From positions 1 to 64,000 of the forward strand of contig NZ_SJDM01000004.1 in assembly GCF_004761865.1 (NCBI RefSeq): DNA of 64,000 bases. Reading direction: 5' to 3'. The DNA comes from Crenalkalicoccus roseus (GTDB lineage: Bacteria > Pseudomonadota > Alphaproteobacteria > Acetobacterales > Acetobacteraceae). Shown here piece by piece: positions 26,633 through 35,455 of this stretch (positions are counted from its first letter, which is position 1; each line of letters opens with the position of its first letter). The notes beneath the pieces are model-generated. The model ran no database searches. It saw only the letters and a list, made by a program, of their open reading frames with translations, and was not told the DNA's origin. The translations under genes and the position numbers were made by a program.

Positions 26633-27481
26633 ATGCCGATCCTCACCGGTCATGCCCGACTCGCCGGCGTGCTGGGATGGCCCGTCGCCCATTCCCGCTC
26701 GCCGCGGCTGCACGGCTTCTGGCTGGAGCGCCATGGGATCGACGGCGCCTACCTGCCCCTGCCCGTGCGGCCCGAACGCTTCGCGGACGCCGTGCGGGCG
26801 CTGGCCGATCTCGGCTTCCGGGGCGCCAACGTGACGATTCCCCACAAGGAGGCCGCCTTCGCCGTCTGCGATGGGGTGGACCGCAGCGCCCGCCGGGCGG
26901 GGGCGGTGAACACGCTGGTGTTCCGAGAGGGGCGGATCGAGGGTTCGAATACCGACGGCTTCGGCTTCCTCGAAAACCTGCGCGCCGCGGCGCCGGGCTG
27001 GCGGGCGGAGGCGGGGCCGGCGGTGGTGCTCGGCGCCGGCGGCTCGGCGCGGGCCATCGCCGCGGCGCTGCTCGACGCCGGCTGCCCGCGCCTGACCCTG
27101 GTGAACCGCACGCGTGCGCGGGCGGAGGCGCTGGCGCGGACGCTCGGCGGGCCGGTGGCGGTGGCGGAGCGCCCGCCGCTCGAGGGGGCGGCGCTGCTGG
27201 TCAACACCACGAGCCTCGGCATGCAGGGTCATCCACCGCTCGACCTCGACCTCGCGCCCCTGCCGGAGAGGGCGGTGGTGGCCGACATCGTCTACGTGCC
27301 GCTGGAGACGCCGCTGCTGGCGCGGGCGCGGGCGCGCGGTCTCGTCGCGGTGGAGGGGCTCGGGATGCTGCTGCACCAGGCGCGGCCGGGCTTCGAGGCC
27401 TGGTTCGGCGTGGCCCCCGTGGTGGACGCGGCGCTGCGCGATTTCGTCGCCGCTGATATCCCGCGGAGCGCCGCCCGGTGA
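26633..27481 (+). CDS. aroE: Shikimate dehydrogenase
   Basis: A 282-residue NADPH-dependent shikimate dehydrogenase, reducing 3-dehydroshikimate in aromatic amino acid synthesis. The substrate-binding motif S-R-S-P-R-L-H near the N-terminus, the catalytic Lys in N-V-T-I-P-H-K-E, Asp in N-T-D-G-F-G, and the NADP motif L-G-A-G-G-S-A-R-A are all present, as is the final Q-A-R-P-G-F. It opens the operon aroE-coaE-dnaQ; its TGA overlaps the GTG of coaE (GTGA). The same gene order, aroE-coaE-dnaQ, is common in alphaproteobacteria. Identification is secure. Confidence 0.95.
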   Translation: MPILTGHARLAGVLGWPVAHSRSPRLHGFWLERHGIDGAYLPLPVRPERFADAVRALADLGFRGANVTIPHKEAAFAVCDGVDRSARRAGAVNTLVFREGRIEGSNTDGFGFLENLRAAAPGWRAEAGPAVVLGAGGSARAIAAALLDAGCPRLTLVNRTRARAEALARTLGGPVAVAERPPLEGAALLVNTTSLGMQGHPPLDLDLAPLPERAVVADIVYVPLETPLLARARARGLVAVEGLGMLLHQARPGFEAWFGVAPVVDAALRDFVAADIPRSAAR

Positions 27482-28080
27482 AGGTGCTCGGCCTCACCGG
27501 CAGCATCGGCATGGGCAAGTCCACCGCCGCCGCCACCTTCCGCCGCCTGGGCGTGCCGGTGTTCGATGCCGACGCCACCGTGCACCGGCTGCAGGGGCCG
27601 GGCGGGCGGGCGGTGGCCCCGATCGCCGCCGCCTTCCCCGGCACGGTGCGGGAGGTGAGAGGGCGGCGCGCGGTGGACCGCGAGGCGCTGCGCCGGGCCG
27701 TGCTCGGCGACCCGGAGGCGCTGCGCCGGCTGGAGCGCATCGTCCACCCGCTGGTGCGCGACGAGGAACGCCGCTTCCTCGCCGCGGCGCGGCGGCGGGG
27801 CGAGAGGCTGGTGGTGCTCGACATCCCGCTGCTGTTCGAGACCAGCGGCGCCAGGCGCTGCGACGCGGTGCTGGTGGTGACCGCGCCCGCCTCGGTGCAG
27901 CGCTGGCGCGTGCTGCGCCGCCCCGGCATGACGGAGGAGCGCCTGCGCGCCATCCTGGCGCGGCAGACCCCGGACGCCGAGAAGCGCCGCCGCGCCGACC
28001 ACGTGGTGCCGACCTCCCTCTCGCGCCACCAGGCACAGCGGCGCATCCGCCGCATCGTCAGGGAGATACGCGGCCGATGA
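27478..28080 (+). CDS. coaE: Dephospho-CoA kinase
   Basis: A 200-residue P-loop kinase that phosphorylates dephospho-CoA, the last step of coenzyme A synthesis. The Walker A motif is G-S-I-G-M-G-K-S-T at about residues 7-15, followed by V-F-D-A-D, and the lid region has LVVLDIPLLFE. It starts with GTG overlapping the aroE stop and its own TGA overlaps the dnaQ ATG, so the three genes are translationally coupled. Length and motifs are normal for CoaE. Confidence 0.95.
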   Translation: MKVLGLTGSIGMGKSTAAATFRRLGVPVFDADATVHRLQGPGGRAVAPIAAAFPGTVREVRGRRAVDREALRRAVLGDPEALRRLERIVHPLVRDEERRFLAAARRRGERLVVLDIPLLFETSGARRCDAVLVVTAPASVQRWRVLRRPGMTEERLRAILARQTPDAEKRRRADHVVPTSLSRHQAQRRIRRIVREIRGR

Positions 28081-28784
28081 CGCGCCAGATCGTGCTCGAC
28101 ACCGAGACCACCGGCCTCGACCCCCTGCTCGGCGACCGCGTCATCGAGATCGCGGCGATCGAGATCGTGAACCTGGTCCCCACCGGGCGCAGCTGGCACG
28201 TTCTGGTGGATCCCGAGCGGGAGGTGCCGCCCGAGAGCACGCGCGTGCACGGCTTCACCACCGAGATGCTGCGCGGCAAGCCGAAATTCGCCGAGATCGC
28301 CGAGGAGCTGCTCCGCTTCCTGGGCGATTCGCCGATCGTCGCGCACAACGCGCCCTTCGATTTCGGCTTCCTCGACGCCGAGCTGCAGCGCTGCGGGCGG
28401 GCGGCGCTCGACCGGGCGCGCATGGTGGACAGCCTGGAGCTGGCGAAGCGCCGCTTCCCCGGCCTGCCGAACAACCTGGACGCGCTGTGCCGGCGCTTCG
28501 GCATCGACAACTCGATGCGCACCAGCCACAACGCGCTGCTCGACGTGCAGCTCCTGGCGCAGGTCTATCTGGAGCTGATGGGCGGGCGGCAGCCGGGGCT
28601 CTCCCTGGCCGCCGCGGTGGCGGCGCCGGCGGCGGCCTCGCTCGGCGGCCCGGCGCGGGAGCGCACGCCGCGCCCGATCGTGCCGAGCGAGGCCGAACTC
28701 GCCGCCCATGCCGCCTTCCTCGGCAGGCTCAAGGATCCGCTCTGGCTCAGGCCGCCCTTCGCCCCCGCCGAGGCGGCGGAATAG
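28077..28784 (+). CDS. dnaQ: DNA polymerase III epsilon subunit
   Basis: A 235-residue proofreading 3'-5' exonuclease of the DEDDh class. Exo I is V-L-D-T-E-T-T-G, exo II is IVAHNAPFDFGFLD, and exo III H-x5-D is seen as S-H-N-A-L-L-D. The C-terminal 60 residues, Ala/Pro-rich, end in a tail that should bind the polymerase alpha subunit. The ATG overlaps the coaE stop. A GC-rich hairpin (28784-28807) begins at the last base of its stop codon and may end the operon, though it lacks a U-tract. Confidence 0.94.
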   Translation: MTRQIVLDTETTGLDPLLGDRVIEIAAIEIVNLVPTGRSWHVLVDPEREVPPESTRVHGFTTEMLRGKPKFAEIAEELLRFLGDSPIVAHNAPFDFGFLDAELQRCGRAALDRARMVDSLELAKRRFPGLPNNLDALCRRFGIDNSMRTSHNALLDVQLLAQVYLELMGGRQPGLSLAAAVAAPAAASLGGPARERTPRPIVPSEAELAAHAAFLGRLKDPLWLRPPFAPAEAAE

Positions 28785-28877
28785 CGTTCGCTCCGCGGGG
28801 CGGACGCCGCCGGGGCGCGGAACCGGGCCGCGAGGGGCGGCTTCTTCGCCTCGCCACCAGCACAGGGAGCAGCCCGC

Positions 28878-29891
28878 ATGCGCAGCCTCCGCAACGCCGT
28901 CGTCGTCATCGCCGGCGCCTCCTCCGGCATCGGCCGCGCCACGGCGCTCGCCTTCGCCCGCCGCGGCGCGCGGGTGGTGGTGGCGGCGCGCCGGGCGGAG
29001 CCGCTGGAGGCGGTGGCGCGCGGCTGCCGGACGCTGGGCGGGGAGGGGCTGGCGGTGCCGACCGACGTCACCAACGAGGCGGCGGTCCGGCGCCTGGCGC
29101 AGGCGGCGCTCGACGCGCATGGCCGCATCGACGTCTGGGTGAACAATGTCGGTACCGGCGTCTTCGGCGCCTTCCAGGACGCGCCGGTGGCGCTGCACCG
29201 GCGGGTGATCGAGGCCAACCTGCTCGGCGCGATGCACGGCGCCGCCGCGGCGCTGCCGGTGTTCCTGCGCCAGGGCGGGGGCGTGCTGATCAACATGGTC
29301 TCCATGGGCGGCTGGGCGCCGGTGCCCTTCGCCGCCTCCTACGCCGCCGGCAAGTTCGGCCTGCGCGGCTTCACCGCCAGCCTGCGCGCCGAGCTTGCCG
29401 ACCGGCCGGGCATCCGCGTCTCGGCGGTGTTTCCGGCGCTGGTGGACACGCCGGGCTTCGCCCATGCCGCCAATGTCTCCGGCCGGGCGCTGGAGCCCCC
29501 CGGCCCCTTCCTGGCGCCGGAGAAGGTGGCGGAGGTGATCCTGCGGCTGGCGCTGCGCCCGCGCGACGAGGTGGCGGTGGGCTGGCCCTCCGCCGCCGCG
29601 CGGCTCGCCTACGCGCTGGCGCCGCGGCTGACGGAGCGGGCGGGCGGGGTGGCGATGCGGTGCTTCCTGCGCCGCGCCCGCCCCGCGCCGCGGCGGGAGG
29701 GGGCGCTGCTCGCCCCGGTGCCGGAGGGCACGGCGGCGAGCGGCGGCTGGCGGGGCCGTCGGCGCGGCGCCTCCCCGCCGGCGCTGCGCCTCGCGGGCTA
29801 CGCCCTGGCCGGGGCGGGGCTGCTGTTCGGGGCGGAGCGGCTGCTGGCGCGGCGCGCGGGGACGGGTGGCAGGGGCTGGCGGAGGCTGTAG
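28878..29891 (+). CDS. SDR-family oxidoreductase with C-terminal extension
   Basis: A 337-residue protein: a classical SDR of about 250 residues plus a C-terminal extension. The cofactor motif I-A-G-A-S-S-G-I-G-R-A is at about 12-22, V-N-N-V-G near 90, catalytic Ser in V-S-M-G-G and Tyr/Lys in S-Y-A-A-G-K. The extension is Arg-rich and has a Gly/Ala/Leu segment (YALAGAGLLFGAERLLA) that could be a membrane anchor or amphipathic helix near the end. SDRs of this type with such tails are often named after DltE-like or YqjQ-like dehydrogenases; the substrate is unknown. It may share a transcript with the next SDR (37-bp gap). Confidence 0.82.
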   Translation: MRSLRNAVVVIAGASSGIGRATALAFARRGARVVVAARRAEPLEAVARGCRTLGGEGLAVPTDVTNEAAVRRLAQAALDAHGRIDVWVNNVGTGVFGAFQDAPVALHRRVIEANLLGAMHGAAAALPVFLRQGGGVLINMVSMGGWAPVPFAASYAAGKFGLRGFTASLRAELADRPGIRVSAVFPALVDTPGFAHAANVSGRALEPPGPFLAPEKVAEVILRLALRPRDEVAVGWPSAAARLAYALAPRLTERAGGVAMRCFLRRARPAPRREGALLAPVPEGTAASGGWRGRRRGASPPALRLAGYALAGAGLLFGAERLLARRAGTGGRGWRRL

Positions 29892-29927
29892 CCTGTTCCC
29901 CTTCGGAACCATCGGATGGGGGGAGAC

Positions 29928-30743
29928 ATGGGTCAGGTCCAGGGCAAGGTCGCGCTCGTCACCGGCGCCGCCTCCGGCATCGGCGCCGCCTGCGCCGAGA
30001 CGCTGGCGCGCGAGGGCGCGCGGGTGGTGCTGACCGATCTCGACGATCCGCGCGGCGAGGCGGTGGCGGCGCGCATCCGCGAGCGGGGCGGGGAGGCCCT
30101 GTACCTCCACCAGGACGTCACCGAGGAGGCACGCTGGGCCGAGGTGGTGGCGGAGACGGAGCGCCGCTTCGGCGGGCTGCACATCCTCGTCTCCAACGCC
30201 GGCATCGGCATCATCGGCATGACGGTGGAGATGTCGCTGGCCGACTGGCGGCGGCAGATGGCGGTGAACGTGGACGGGGTGTTCCTCTCGGTGAAGCACG
30301 CCATCCCGGCGATGCGGCGCTCGGGCGGCGGCTCCGTCATCCTGATGTCCTCGGTCGCGGGGCTGCGCGGCTCGGCCGGGCTCGCGGGCTATTCGGCCAC
30401 CAAGGGCGCGGTGCGGCTCTTCGCCAAGTCGGTGGCGCTGGAATGCGCCATGGCGCGCGACGGCATCCGGGTGAACAGCGTGCATCCCGGCGTCATCGAG
30501 ACGCCGATCTGGGAGAAGCTGCCGGCGGGGCAGGGCGGCGGGCGCAACGCGCCGATCGACGCCAGGGCGCTCGCCGCCGCCGGCGTGCCGCTCGGCGTGC
30601 CGGGCCAGGCGCAGGACATCGCCGACGGGGTGCTGTTCCTCGCCTCCGACGCCTCGCGGCACATGACGGGGGCGGAGCTGGTGATCGATGGCGGCATGAC
30701 GGCGGGCCGGGTGGGCAACCTGGCGGCGGTGCGGCAGGCGTGA
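29928..30743 (+). CDS. Classical SDR-family dehydrogenase
   Basis: A 271-residue short-chain dehydrogenase. It has the N-terminal VALVTGAASGIGAACAE motif, D-L-D-D cofactor-binding end of beta 2, N-A-G-I-G, catalytic Ser in M-S-S-V-A, Tyr and Lys in Y-S-A-T-K, and the C-terminal L-V-I-D-G-G. The D-L-D motif indicates NAD(H) preference. An in-frame ATG at 29916 also exists; 29928 is taken because the family normally begins right before the first beta strand, although GGGGGAG is close. It is followed after 87 bp by soeA, but nothing in its sequence links it to sulfur oxidation. Length is normal for the family. Confidence 0.85.
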   Translation: MGQVQGKVALVTGAASGIGAACAETLAREGARVVLTDLDDPRGEAVAARIRERGGEALYLHQDVTEEARWAEVVAETERRFGGLHILVSNAGIGIIGMTVEMSLADWRRQMAVNVDGVFLSVKHAIPAMRRSGGGSVILMSSVAGLRGSAGLAGYSATKGAVRLFAKSVALECAMARDGIRVNSVHPGVIETPIWEKLPAGQGGGRNAPIDARALAAAGVPLGVPGQAQDIADGVLFLASDASRHMTGAELVIDGGMTAGRVGNLAAVRQA

Positions 30744-30830
30744 CGGCGCTGCGGGGGCGGGATTTGCCCTCGCCTCCGCGCCATGCCTAATTGCCGCCTC
30801 ATACAGCAGGAAGAACGCCGGAGCCGCCCG

Positions 30831-33767
30831 ATGCCGGAAGCCCCCACGCCATCGCGTCCCATGCCGGCCGCCGCCCCGGGAGCCGATCCGCGCGTGGACT
30901 ATTCGCCCCCCGTCGGCGACACGGTGAAGACCACCACCTGCTACATGTGCGCCTGCCGCTGCGGCATCAGGGTGCACCTGAAGGACGGGCGGATCCGCTA
31001 CATCGAGGGCAATCCGGACCATCCGGTGAACCGCGGCGTGCTCTGCGGCAAGGGCAGCGCCGGGATCATGACCCACTACGCCCCGGCGCGGCTGCGCGCG
31101 CCGCTGCTGCGGGTGGGCGAGCGCGGCTCGGGCGAGTTCCGCGAGATCTCCTGGGACGAGGCGCTCGACATCGCCACCGGCTGGCTGCGGAATGTGCGGG
31201 AGACGGATCCCCGCAGGCTCGCCTTCTTCACCGGCCGCGACCAGTCGCAGTCGCTCACCGGCTTCTGGGCGGCGCAGTTCGGCACGCCGAATTTCGCCGC
31301 CCATGGCGGCTTCTGCTCGGTCAACATGGCGGCGGCCGGGCAGTACACCATCGGCGGCGCCTTCTGGGAGTTCGGCGAGCCGGACTGGGACCACGCCAGG
31401 TACTTCCTGATGTTCGGCGTCGCCGAGGACCACGACAGCAACCCGATCAAGCTCGGCCTGGCGAGGCTGAAGGAGCGGGGCGCGAAATTCGTCTCCGTCA
31501 ACCCGGTGCGCACCGGCTACTCCGCCATCGCCGACGAATGGGTGGGCATCCGCCCGGGCACGGACGGGCTGTTCGCGATGGCGCTGATCCACGAGCTGCT
31601 GCGCAACGACCGCGTGGATCTCGACTTCCTCGCCCGCTACACCAACGCGCCCTGGCTCGTGGTGCGCAACCCGCGCGGCCCCGATGACGGGCTGTTCGCC
31701 CGCGGCGGGGACGGCAGGCCGCTCGCCTGGGACCGCGCGCGCGGCGTGGTGGACGCCTCGCTCGCCGACCTCTCGCCCGTGCTGGTCGGCGAGGTCGCGC
31801 TGCCGGACGGGCGCAAGGCGAAACCCGTCTTCCACCTGATGGCGGAGCGCTATCTCGGCGCGGACTACGCGCCGGAGGCGGTGGCGGAGCGCTGCGGCAT
31901 CCCCGCGGAGCGCATCCGCCGCATCGCCGCCGAGATCGCGGAGGTCGCCTTCGACCGCCCGGTCGTGCTCGAGCAGCCCTGGACCGACGTGTGGGGCCGG
32001 CGGCACGAGCGGATGGTGGGCCGCCCGGTCGCCTTCCACGCGATGCGCGGCATCTCGGCGCACTCCAACGGCTTCCACACCTGCCGGGCGCTGCACCTCC
32101 TGCAGATGCTGCTCGGCGCCGTGGATACGCCGGGCTCCTGGCGCTACAAGTCGCCCTTCCCGCGGCCGATCCCGCCCGGCCCGCCGCCGGCGGGGAAGGG
32201 AGCGAAGCCGAACACGCCGCTCGCCGGCAACCTGCTTGCCTTCCCGCAGGGGCCGGACGACCTGCTGGTGGACGAGGCCGGCAACCCGCTGCGCATCGAC
32301 AAGGCCTTCTCCTGGGAAGCGCCGCTCGCCCTGCACGGGATGATGCACACGGTCATCGGCAATGCCGGGGCCGGGGATCCCTACCCGATCGAGGTGCTGT
32401 TCATGTTCATGGCCAACATGGCCTGGAACAGCGCGATGAACCCGGGCGAGGTGATCCGCATCCTGACGGAGAAGCGGGAGGACGGGGAGTACCGCATCCC
32501 GCGCGTCATCTACTCGGACGCCTTCTTCTCCGAGACCGTGCCCTATGCCGACCTGATCCTGCCCGACACCACCTACCTGGAGCGCTGGGACTGCATCTCC
32601 CTGCTCGACCGCCCGATCGGCAGCGCGCACGGCGCGGGCGATTCCATCCGCCAGCCGGTGCTGCCCCCCGACCGCGACGTGCGGCCCTTCCAGGACGTGC
32701 TGATCGAGCTCGGCGCCCGCCTCGGCCTGCCCGCCTTCGTGAAGGAGGACGGCTCGCCGCGCTTCAGGGACTACCCGGACTACATCGTGAACCACCAGCG
32801 CGCGCCGGGCGTCGGGCCGCTGGCCGGCTGGCGCGGCGCGGACGGCACGAAGAAGGGCGTGGGCGAGCCGAACCCGGACCAGCTCCGCCGCTACATCGAG
32901 AACGGCTGCTTCTGGCGCGACCACCTGCCGCCGGAGCAGGCCTACTTCAAGCATGCCAACCGCGACTACCTCGCGGGCGCCAAGGCAATGGGGCTGGTGC
33001 CCAACGAGAACCAGATCGTGCTGCAGATCTGGTCGGAGCCGCTGCAGAAATTCCGCCTCGCCGCGCAGGGCCACGGGCCGCGGCAGCCGCCCATGCACCT
33101 GCGCGCGCGGGTGGCGCGCTACTGCGACCCGCTGCCCTTCTGGTACGCCCCGCTCGAACATGCCGGGCAGGACACGGAGCATTTCGCGCTCTCCGCCATC
33201 ACCCAGCGGCCGATGCCGATGTACCACTCCTGGGGCTCCATGAACGCCTGGCTGCGGCAGATCATGGCCGCGAACCGGCTCTACATGGCGCGCGCCCGCG
33301 GCGAGGCGCTCGGCATCAAGGATGATGACTGGGTGTGGGTGGAAAGCCGCGCGGGACGGCTGAAATGCCAGGTGAAGCTGATGGAGGGGGTGAACCCCGA
33401 CACGGTCTGGACCTGGAACGCCATCGGCAAGCGCGCCGGCGCCTGGGGCCTCAGCCCCGACAGCCCGGAGGCGGTGCGCGGCTTCCTGCTCAACCACGTG
33501 ATCAGCGAATGGCTGCCGGCCCAGGCCGCCTCCGCGCCCGGCCACCGCCTGGCCAATGCCGACCCCGTCACCGGCCAGGCCGCCTGGTACGACCTGCGCG
33601 TGCGCGTCACCCGCGCGGCGCCGGAGGAGGCGGGGGCGACCGAGCCGCGCCTGCCGCCGCTGCGCGAGCCGCCCGGCGCCCCGCCCCGCCCCGAGATCCT
33701 GCGCTACGATGCCTCCGCGCGGCGCGGCCGCGGCGGCCGGCGCAGCCGCGAGACGATCGGAGACTGA
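30831..33767 (+). CDS. soeA: Molybdopterin catalytic subunit, SoeA-type sulfite dehydrogenase
   Basis: A 978-residue Mo-bis-MGD oxidoreductase. Cys37, Cys40 and Cys44 (with a further Cys about 28 residues on, in GVLCGKGSAG) bind the N-terminal [4Fe-4S] cluster, and Cys162 in G-G-F-C-S-V-N is the probable Mo ligand. No twin-arginine signal is present, so it should be cytoplasmic. This fits SoeA, the catalytic subunit of the cytoplasmic sulfite:quinone oxidoreductase of Allochromatium and Ruegeria, rather than exported DMSO or thiosulfate reductases. The order soeA-soeB-soeC, with a four-cluster ferredoxin-like subunit and a DmsC-like anchor, supports this. The start at 30831 has GGAG seven bases upstream. 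A different substrate, such as polysulfide or thiosulfate, cannot be excluded. Confidence 0.85.
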   Translation: MPEAPTPSRPMPAAAPGADPRVDYSPPVGDTVKTTTCYMCACRCGIRVHLKDGRIRYIEGNPDHPVNRGVLCGKGSAGIMTHYAPARLRAPLLRVGERGSGEFREISWDEALDIATGWLRNVRETDPRRLAFFTGRDQSQSLTGFWAAQFGTPNFAAHGGFCSVNMAAAGQYTIGGAFWEFGEPDWDHARYFLMFGVAEDHDSNPIKLGLARLKERGAKFVSVNPVRTGYSAIADEWVGIRPGTDGLFAMALIHELLRNDRVDLDFLARYTNAPWLVVRNPRGPDDGLFARGGDGRPLAWDRARGVVDASLADLSPVLVGEVALPDGRKAKPVFHLMAERYLGADYAPEAVAERCGIPAERIRRIAAEIAEVAFDRPVVLEQPWTDVWGRRHERMVGRPVAFHAMRGISAHSNGFHTCRALHLLQMLLGAVDTPGSWRYKSPFPRPIPPGPPPAGKGAKPNTPLAGNLLAFPQGPDDLLVDEAGNPLRIDKAFSWEAPLALHGMMHTVIGNAGAGDPYPIEVLFMFMANMAWNSAMNPGEVIRILTEKREDGEYRIPRVIYSDAFFSETVPYADLILPDTTYLERWDCISLLDRPIGSAHGAGDSIRQPVLPPDRDVRPFQDVLIELGARLGLPAFVKEDGSPRFRDYPDYIVNHQRAPGVGPLAGWRGADGTKKGVGEPNPDQLRRYIENGCFWRDHLPPEQAYFKHANRDYLAGAKAMGLVPNENQIVLQIWSEPLQKFRLAAQGHGPRQPPMHLRARVARYCDPLPFWYAPLEHAGQDTEHFALSAITQRPMPMYHSWGSMNAWLRQIMAANRLYMARARGEALGIKDDDWVWVESRAGRLKCQVKLMEGVNPDTVWTWNAIGKRAGAWGLSPDSPEAVRGFLLNHVISEWLPAQAASAPGHRLANADPVTGQAAWYDLRVRVTRAAPEEAGATEPRLPPLREPPGAPPRPEILRYDASARRGRGGRRSRETIGD

Positions 33768-33772
33768 GTCCC

Positions 33773-34513
33773 GTGACCTGCCTGCCGGACATCGTGCCGG
33801 GCCAGAAGAAGCTCGGCCTGGTCATAGACCTCGACACCTGCGTGGGCTGCCAGGCCTGCGCCACCAACTGCAAGGAGTGGAACGCCAGCGGCCATTCGGG
33901 GCCGCTGCCCGACCTTCACCCCTATTCCGCCGGCGCCGAAGGGGTGTGGTTCAACCGCGTCCATTCCTTCGAGGCGGGGGAGGGGGAGAGGGGCCGCACC
34001 GTGCACTTCCCCCGCTCCTGCCTGCACTGCGAGACGCCGGCCTGCGTCACCGTCTGCCCGACCGGGGCGAGCTACAAGCGCGCCGAGGACGGGATCGTGC
34101 TGGTCGACCACGATCTCTGCATCGGCTGCCAGCTCTGCGCCTGGGCCTGCCCCTATGGCGCGCGGGAGCTGGACGAGGATGAGGGGGTGATGAAGAAATG
34201 CACCCTCTGCATAGACCGCATCTACAACGAGACCATCCCCGAGGCGCAGCGCCAGCCCGCCTGCGTGCTGACCTGCCCGACCAGGGCGCGGCATTTCGGC
34301 GATCTCGGTGACCCGGAGAGCGAGGTCTCGCGCCTGGTGCGCGAGCGCGGCGGCTACGCGCTGATGCCGGAGCTCGGCTATGCCCCGGTCAACCGCTACC
34401 TGCCGCCGCGCCGGCCCGCCGACGCCGGCGCCGCCCCCCGGGAGGACACGCCGACGCCGATGGACGTGACGAACCCGTTGCTGCGCTGGGTGGACCGGGT
34501 ACTGTCGCGATGA
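33773..34513 (+). CDS. soeB: Iron-sulfur subunit of SoeABC
   Basis: A 246-residue ferredoxin-like protein that carries electrons from the molybdenum subunit to the membrane anchor. Four [4Fe-4S] clusters are predicted from four Cys groups: CVGCQACATNC, C-L-H-C-E-T-P-A-C-V-T-V-C-P, CIGCQLCAWACP and C-T-L-C joined to C-V-L-T-C-P. The protein lacks a signal peptide. The start is GTG 33773, five bases after the soeA stop, with GGAG 10 bases upstream. Its stop overlaps the soeC ATG. It is the standard partner of DmsA/PhsA/SoeA-type enzymes, and here its neighbour content gives the SoeB name. Confidence 0.88.
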   Translation: MTCLPDIVPGQKKLGLVIDLDTCVGCQACATNCKEWNASGHSGPLPDLHPYSAGAEGVWFNRVHSFEAGEGERGRTVHFPRSCLHCETPACVTVCPTGASYKRAEDGIVLVDHDLCIGCQLCAWACPYGARELDEDEGVMKKCTLCIDRIYNETIPEAQRQPACVLTCPTRARHFGDLGDPESEVSRLVRERGGYALMPELGYAPVNRYLPPRRPADAGAAPREDTPTPMDVTNPLLRWVDRVLSR

Positions 34514-35445
34514 GGCCCTCCGCATCCATCATCCTCTTCACCACCGCCGCGGGCGCCGGCTACGGCATGCTGTTCTGGCTCGGCCTGCTGCGCCCGCTGG
34601 GGCTGGTGCCAGGGGGGACCGCCTTCGGGCTGATCGCGCTCGGCATCGCGCTGTTCCTGGTCACGCTCGGCCTCCTGTCCTCCACCGCGCATCTCGGCCG
34701 GCCGGAGCGGGCGTGGCGGGCCTTCAGCCAGTGGCGCTCCTCCTGGCTGTCGCGCGAGGGGGTGGCGGCGATCGCCACCTACCCCCTGGCGGGCCTGTTC
34801 GGCCTGGCGGTACTGCTCGGCTGGGAGGGGATGGCGGCGGTGGCAGGGCTGCTCGCGGCGGCCGGCGCGGCCGCCACGGTGTACTGCACCGGCATGATCT
34901 ATGCCTCTCTCAGGCCGGTGCGGCAGTGGCGGCACCCGCTGGTGGTGCCGGGCTACCTGCTGCTCTCGGCCTTCAGCGGCGCGACGCTGCTGGCGATGAC
35001 GGCGGCCTATTGGGGACGGGCTGCCGCCCCGGCGCTGCTCGCCGCGCTCGGCGCCGCCGCCGCGATCCTGCTCAAGCGCGCCTACTGGCGGGACATAGAC
35101 ACGGCCCCGCCCGTGGCGACGGTGGAGAGCGCGACCGGCCTCGGCGCCATCGGCCCGACCCGGCCGCTCGACCCCCCCCACACCGAGACCAATTACCTGC
35201 TGCGCGAGATGGGCTTCCGCATCGCCCGCAAGCATGCGGCGAAGCTGCGGCGCATCGCCCTCGGCGCCGGCTTCGCCGCGCCGCTGGCGCTGGCGGTGCT
35301 GGCGCTGCTCGCCGGCGGCACGCTGCTGCCGGTGGTGCTGCTGAGCGCCGCGGCGACGCTGGCGATCCTCGGCCTGCTGGTGGAGCGCTGGCTGATGTTC
35401 GCCGAGGCGACGCACACCGTCACGCTCTACTACACCGGGCGCTGA
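34510..35445 (+). CDS. soeC: DmsC/SoeC-type membrane anchor subunit
   Basis: A 311-residue integral membrane protein of the DmsC family with about eight hydrophobic segments. It anchors SoeAB to the inner face of the cytoplasmic membrane and passes electrons to the quinone pool. Typical is G-L-L-S-S-T-A-H-L-G-R-P-E-R-A-W-R-A-F in the second segment, and the long loop contains T-E-T-N-Y-L-L-R-E-M-G. The ATG overlaps the TGA of soeB. Only ten bases separate its stop from that of the convergent gene ending at 35456. Length and topology agree with SoeC. Confidence 0.85.
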   Translation: MRPSASIILFTTAAGAGYGMLFWLGLLRPLGLVPGGTAFGLIALGIALFLVTLGLLSSTAHLGRPERAWRAFSQWRSSWLSREGVAAIATYPLAGLFGLAVLLGWEGMAAVAGLLAAAGAAATVYCTGMIYASLRPVRQWRHPLVVPGYLLLSAFSGATLLAMTAAYWGRAAAPALLAALGAAAAILLKRAYWRDIDTAPPVATVESATGLGAIGPTRPLDPPHTETNYLLREMGFRIARKHAAKLRRIALGAGFAAPLALAVLALLAGGTLLPVVLLSAAATLAILGLLVERWLMFAEATHTVTLYYTGR

Positions 35446-35455
35446 CCGGCGCGGC

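Noticed and set aside
27201-33545. A 2114-residue open frame on the minus strand
   Set aside because: It is antisense to aroE, coaE, dnaQ, two SDRs and soeA, all of which have clear family motifs. Long antisense frames are expected in very GC-rich DNA.
30831-35445. Formate dehydrogenase, DMSO reductase or thiosulfate reductase
   Set aside because: No Tat signal and no selenocysteine; Cys is the likely Mo ligand, and the subunit set with a cytoplasmic catalytic chain fits SoeABC better.
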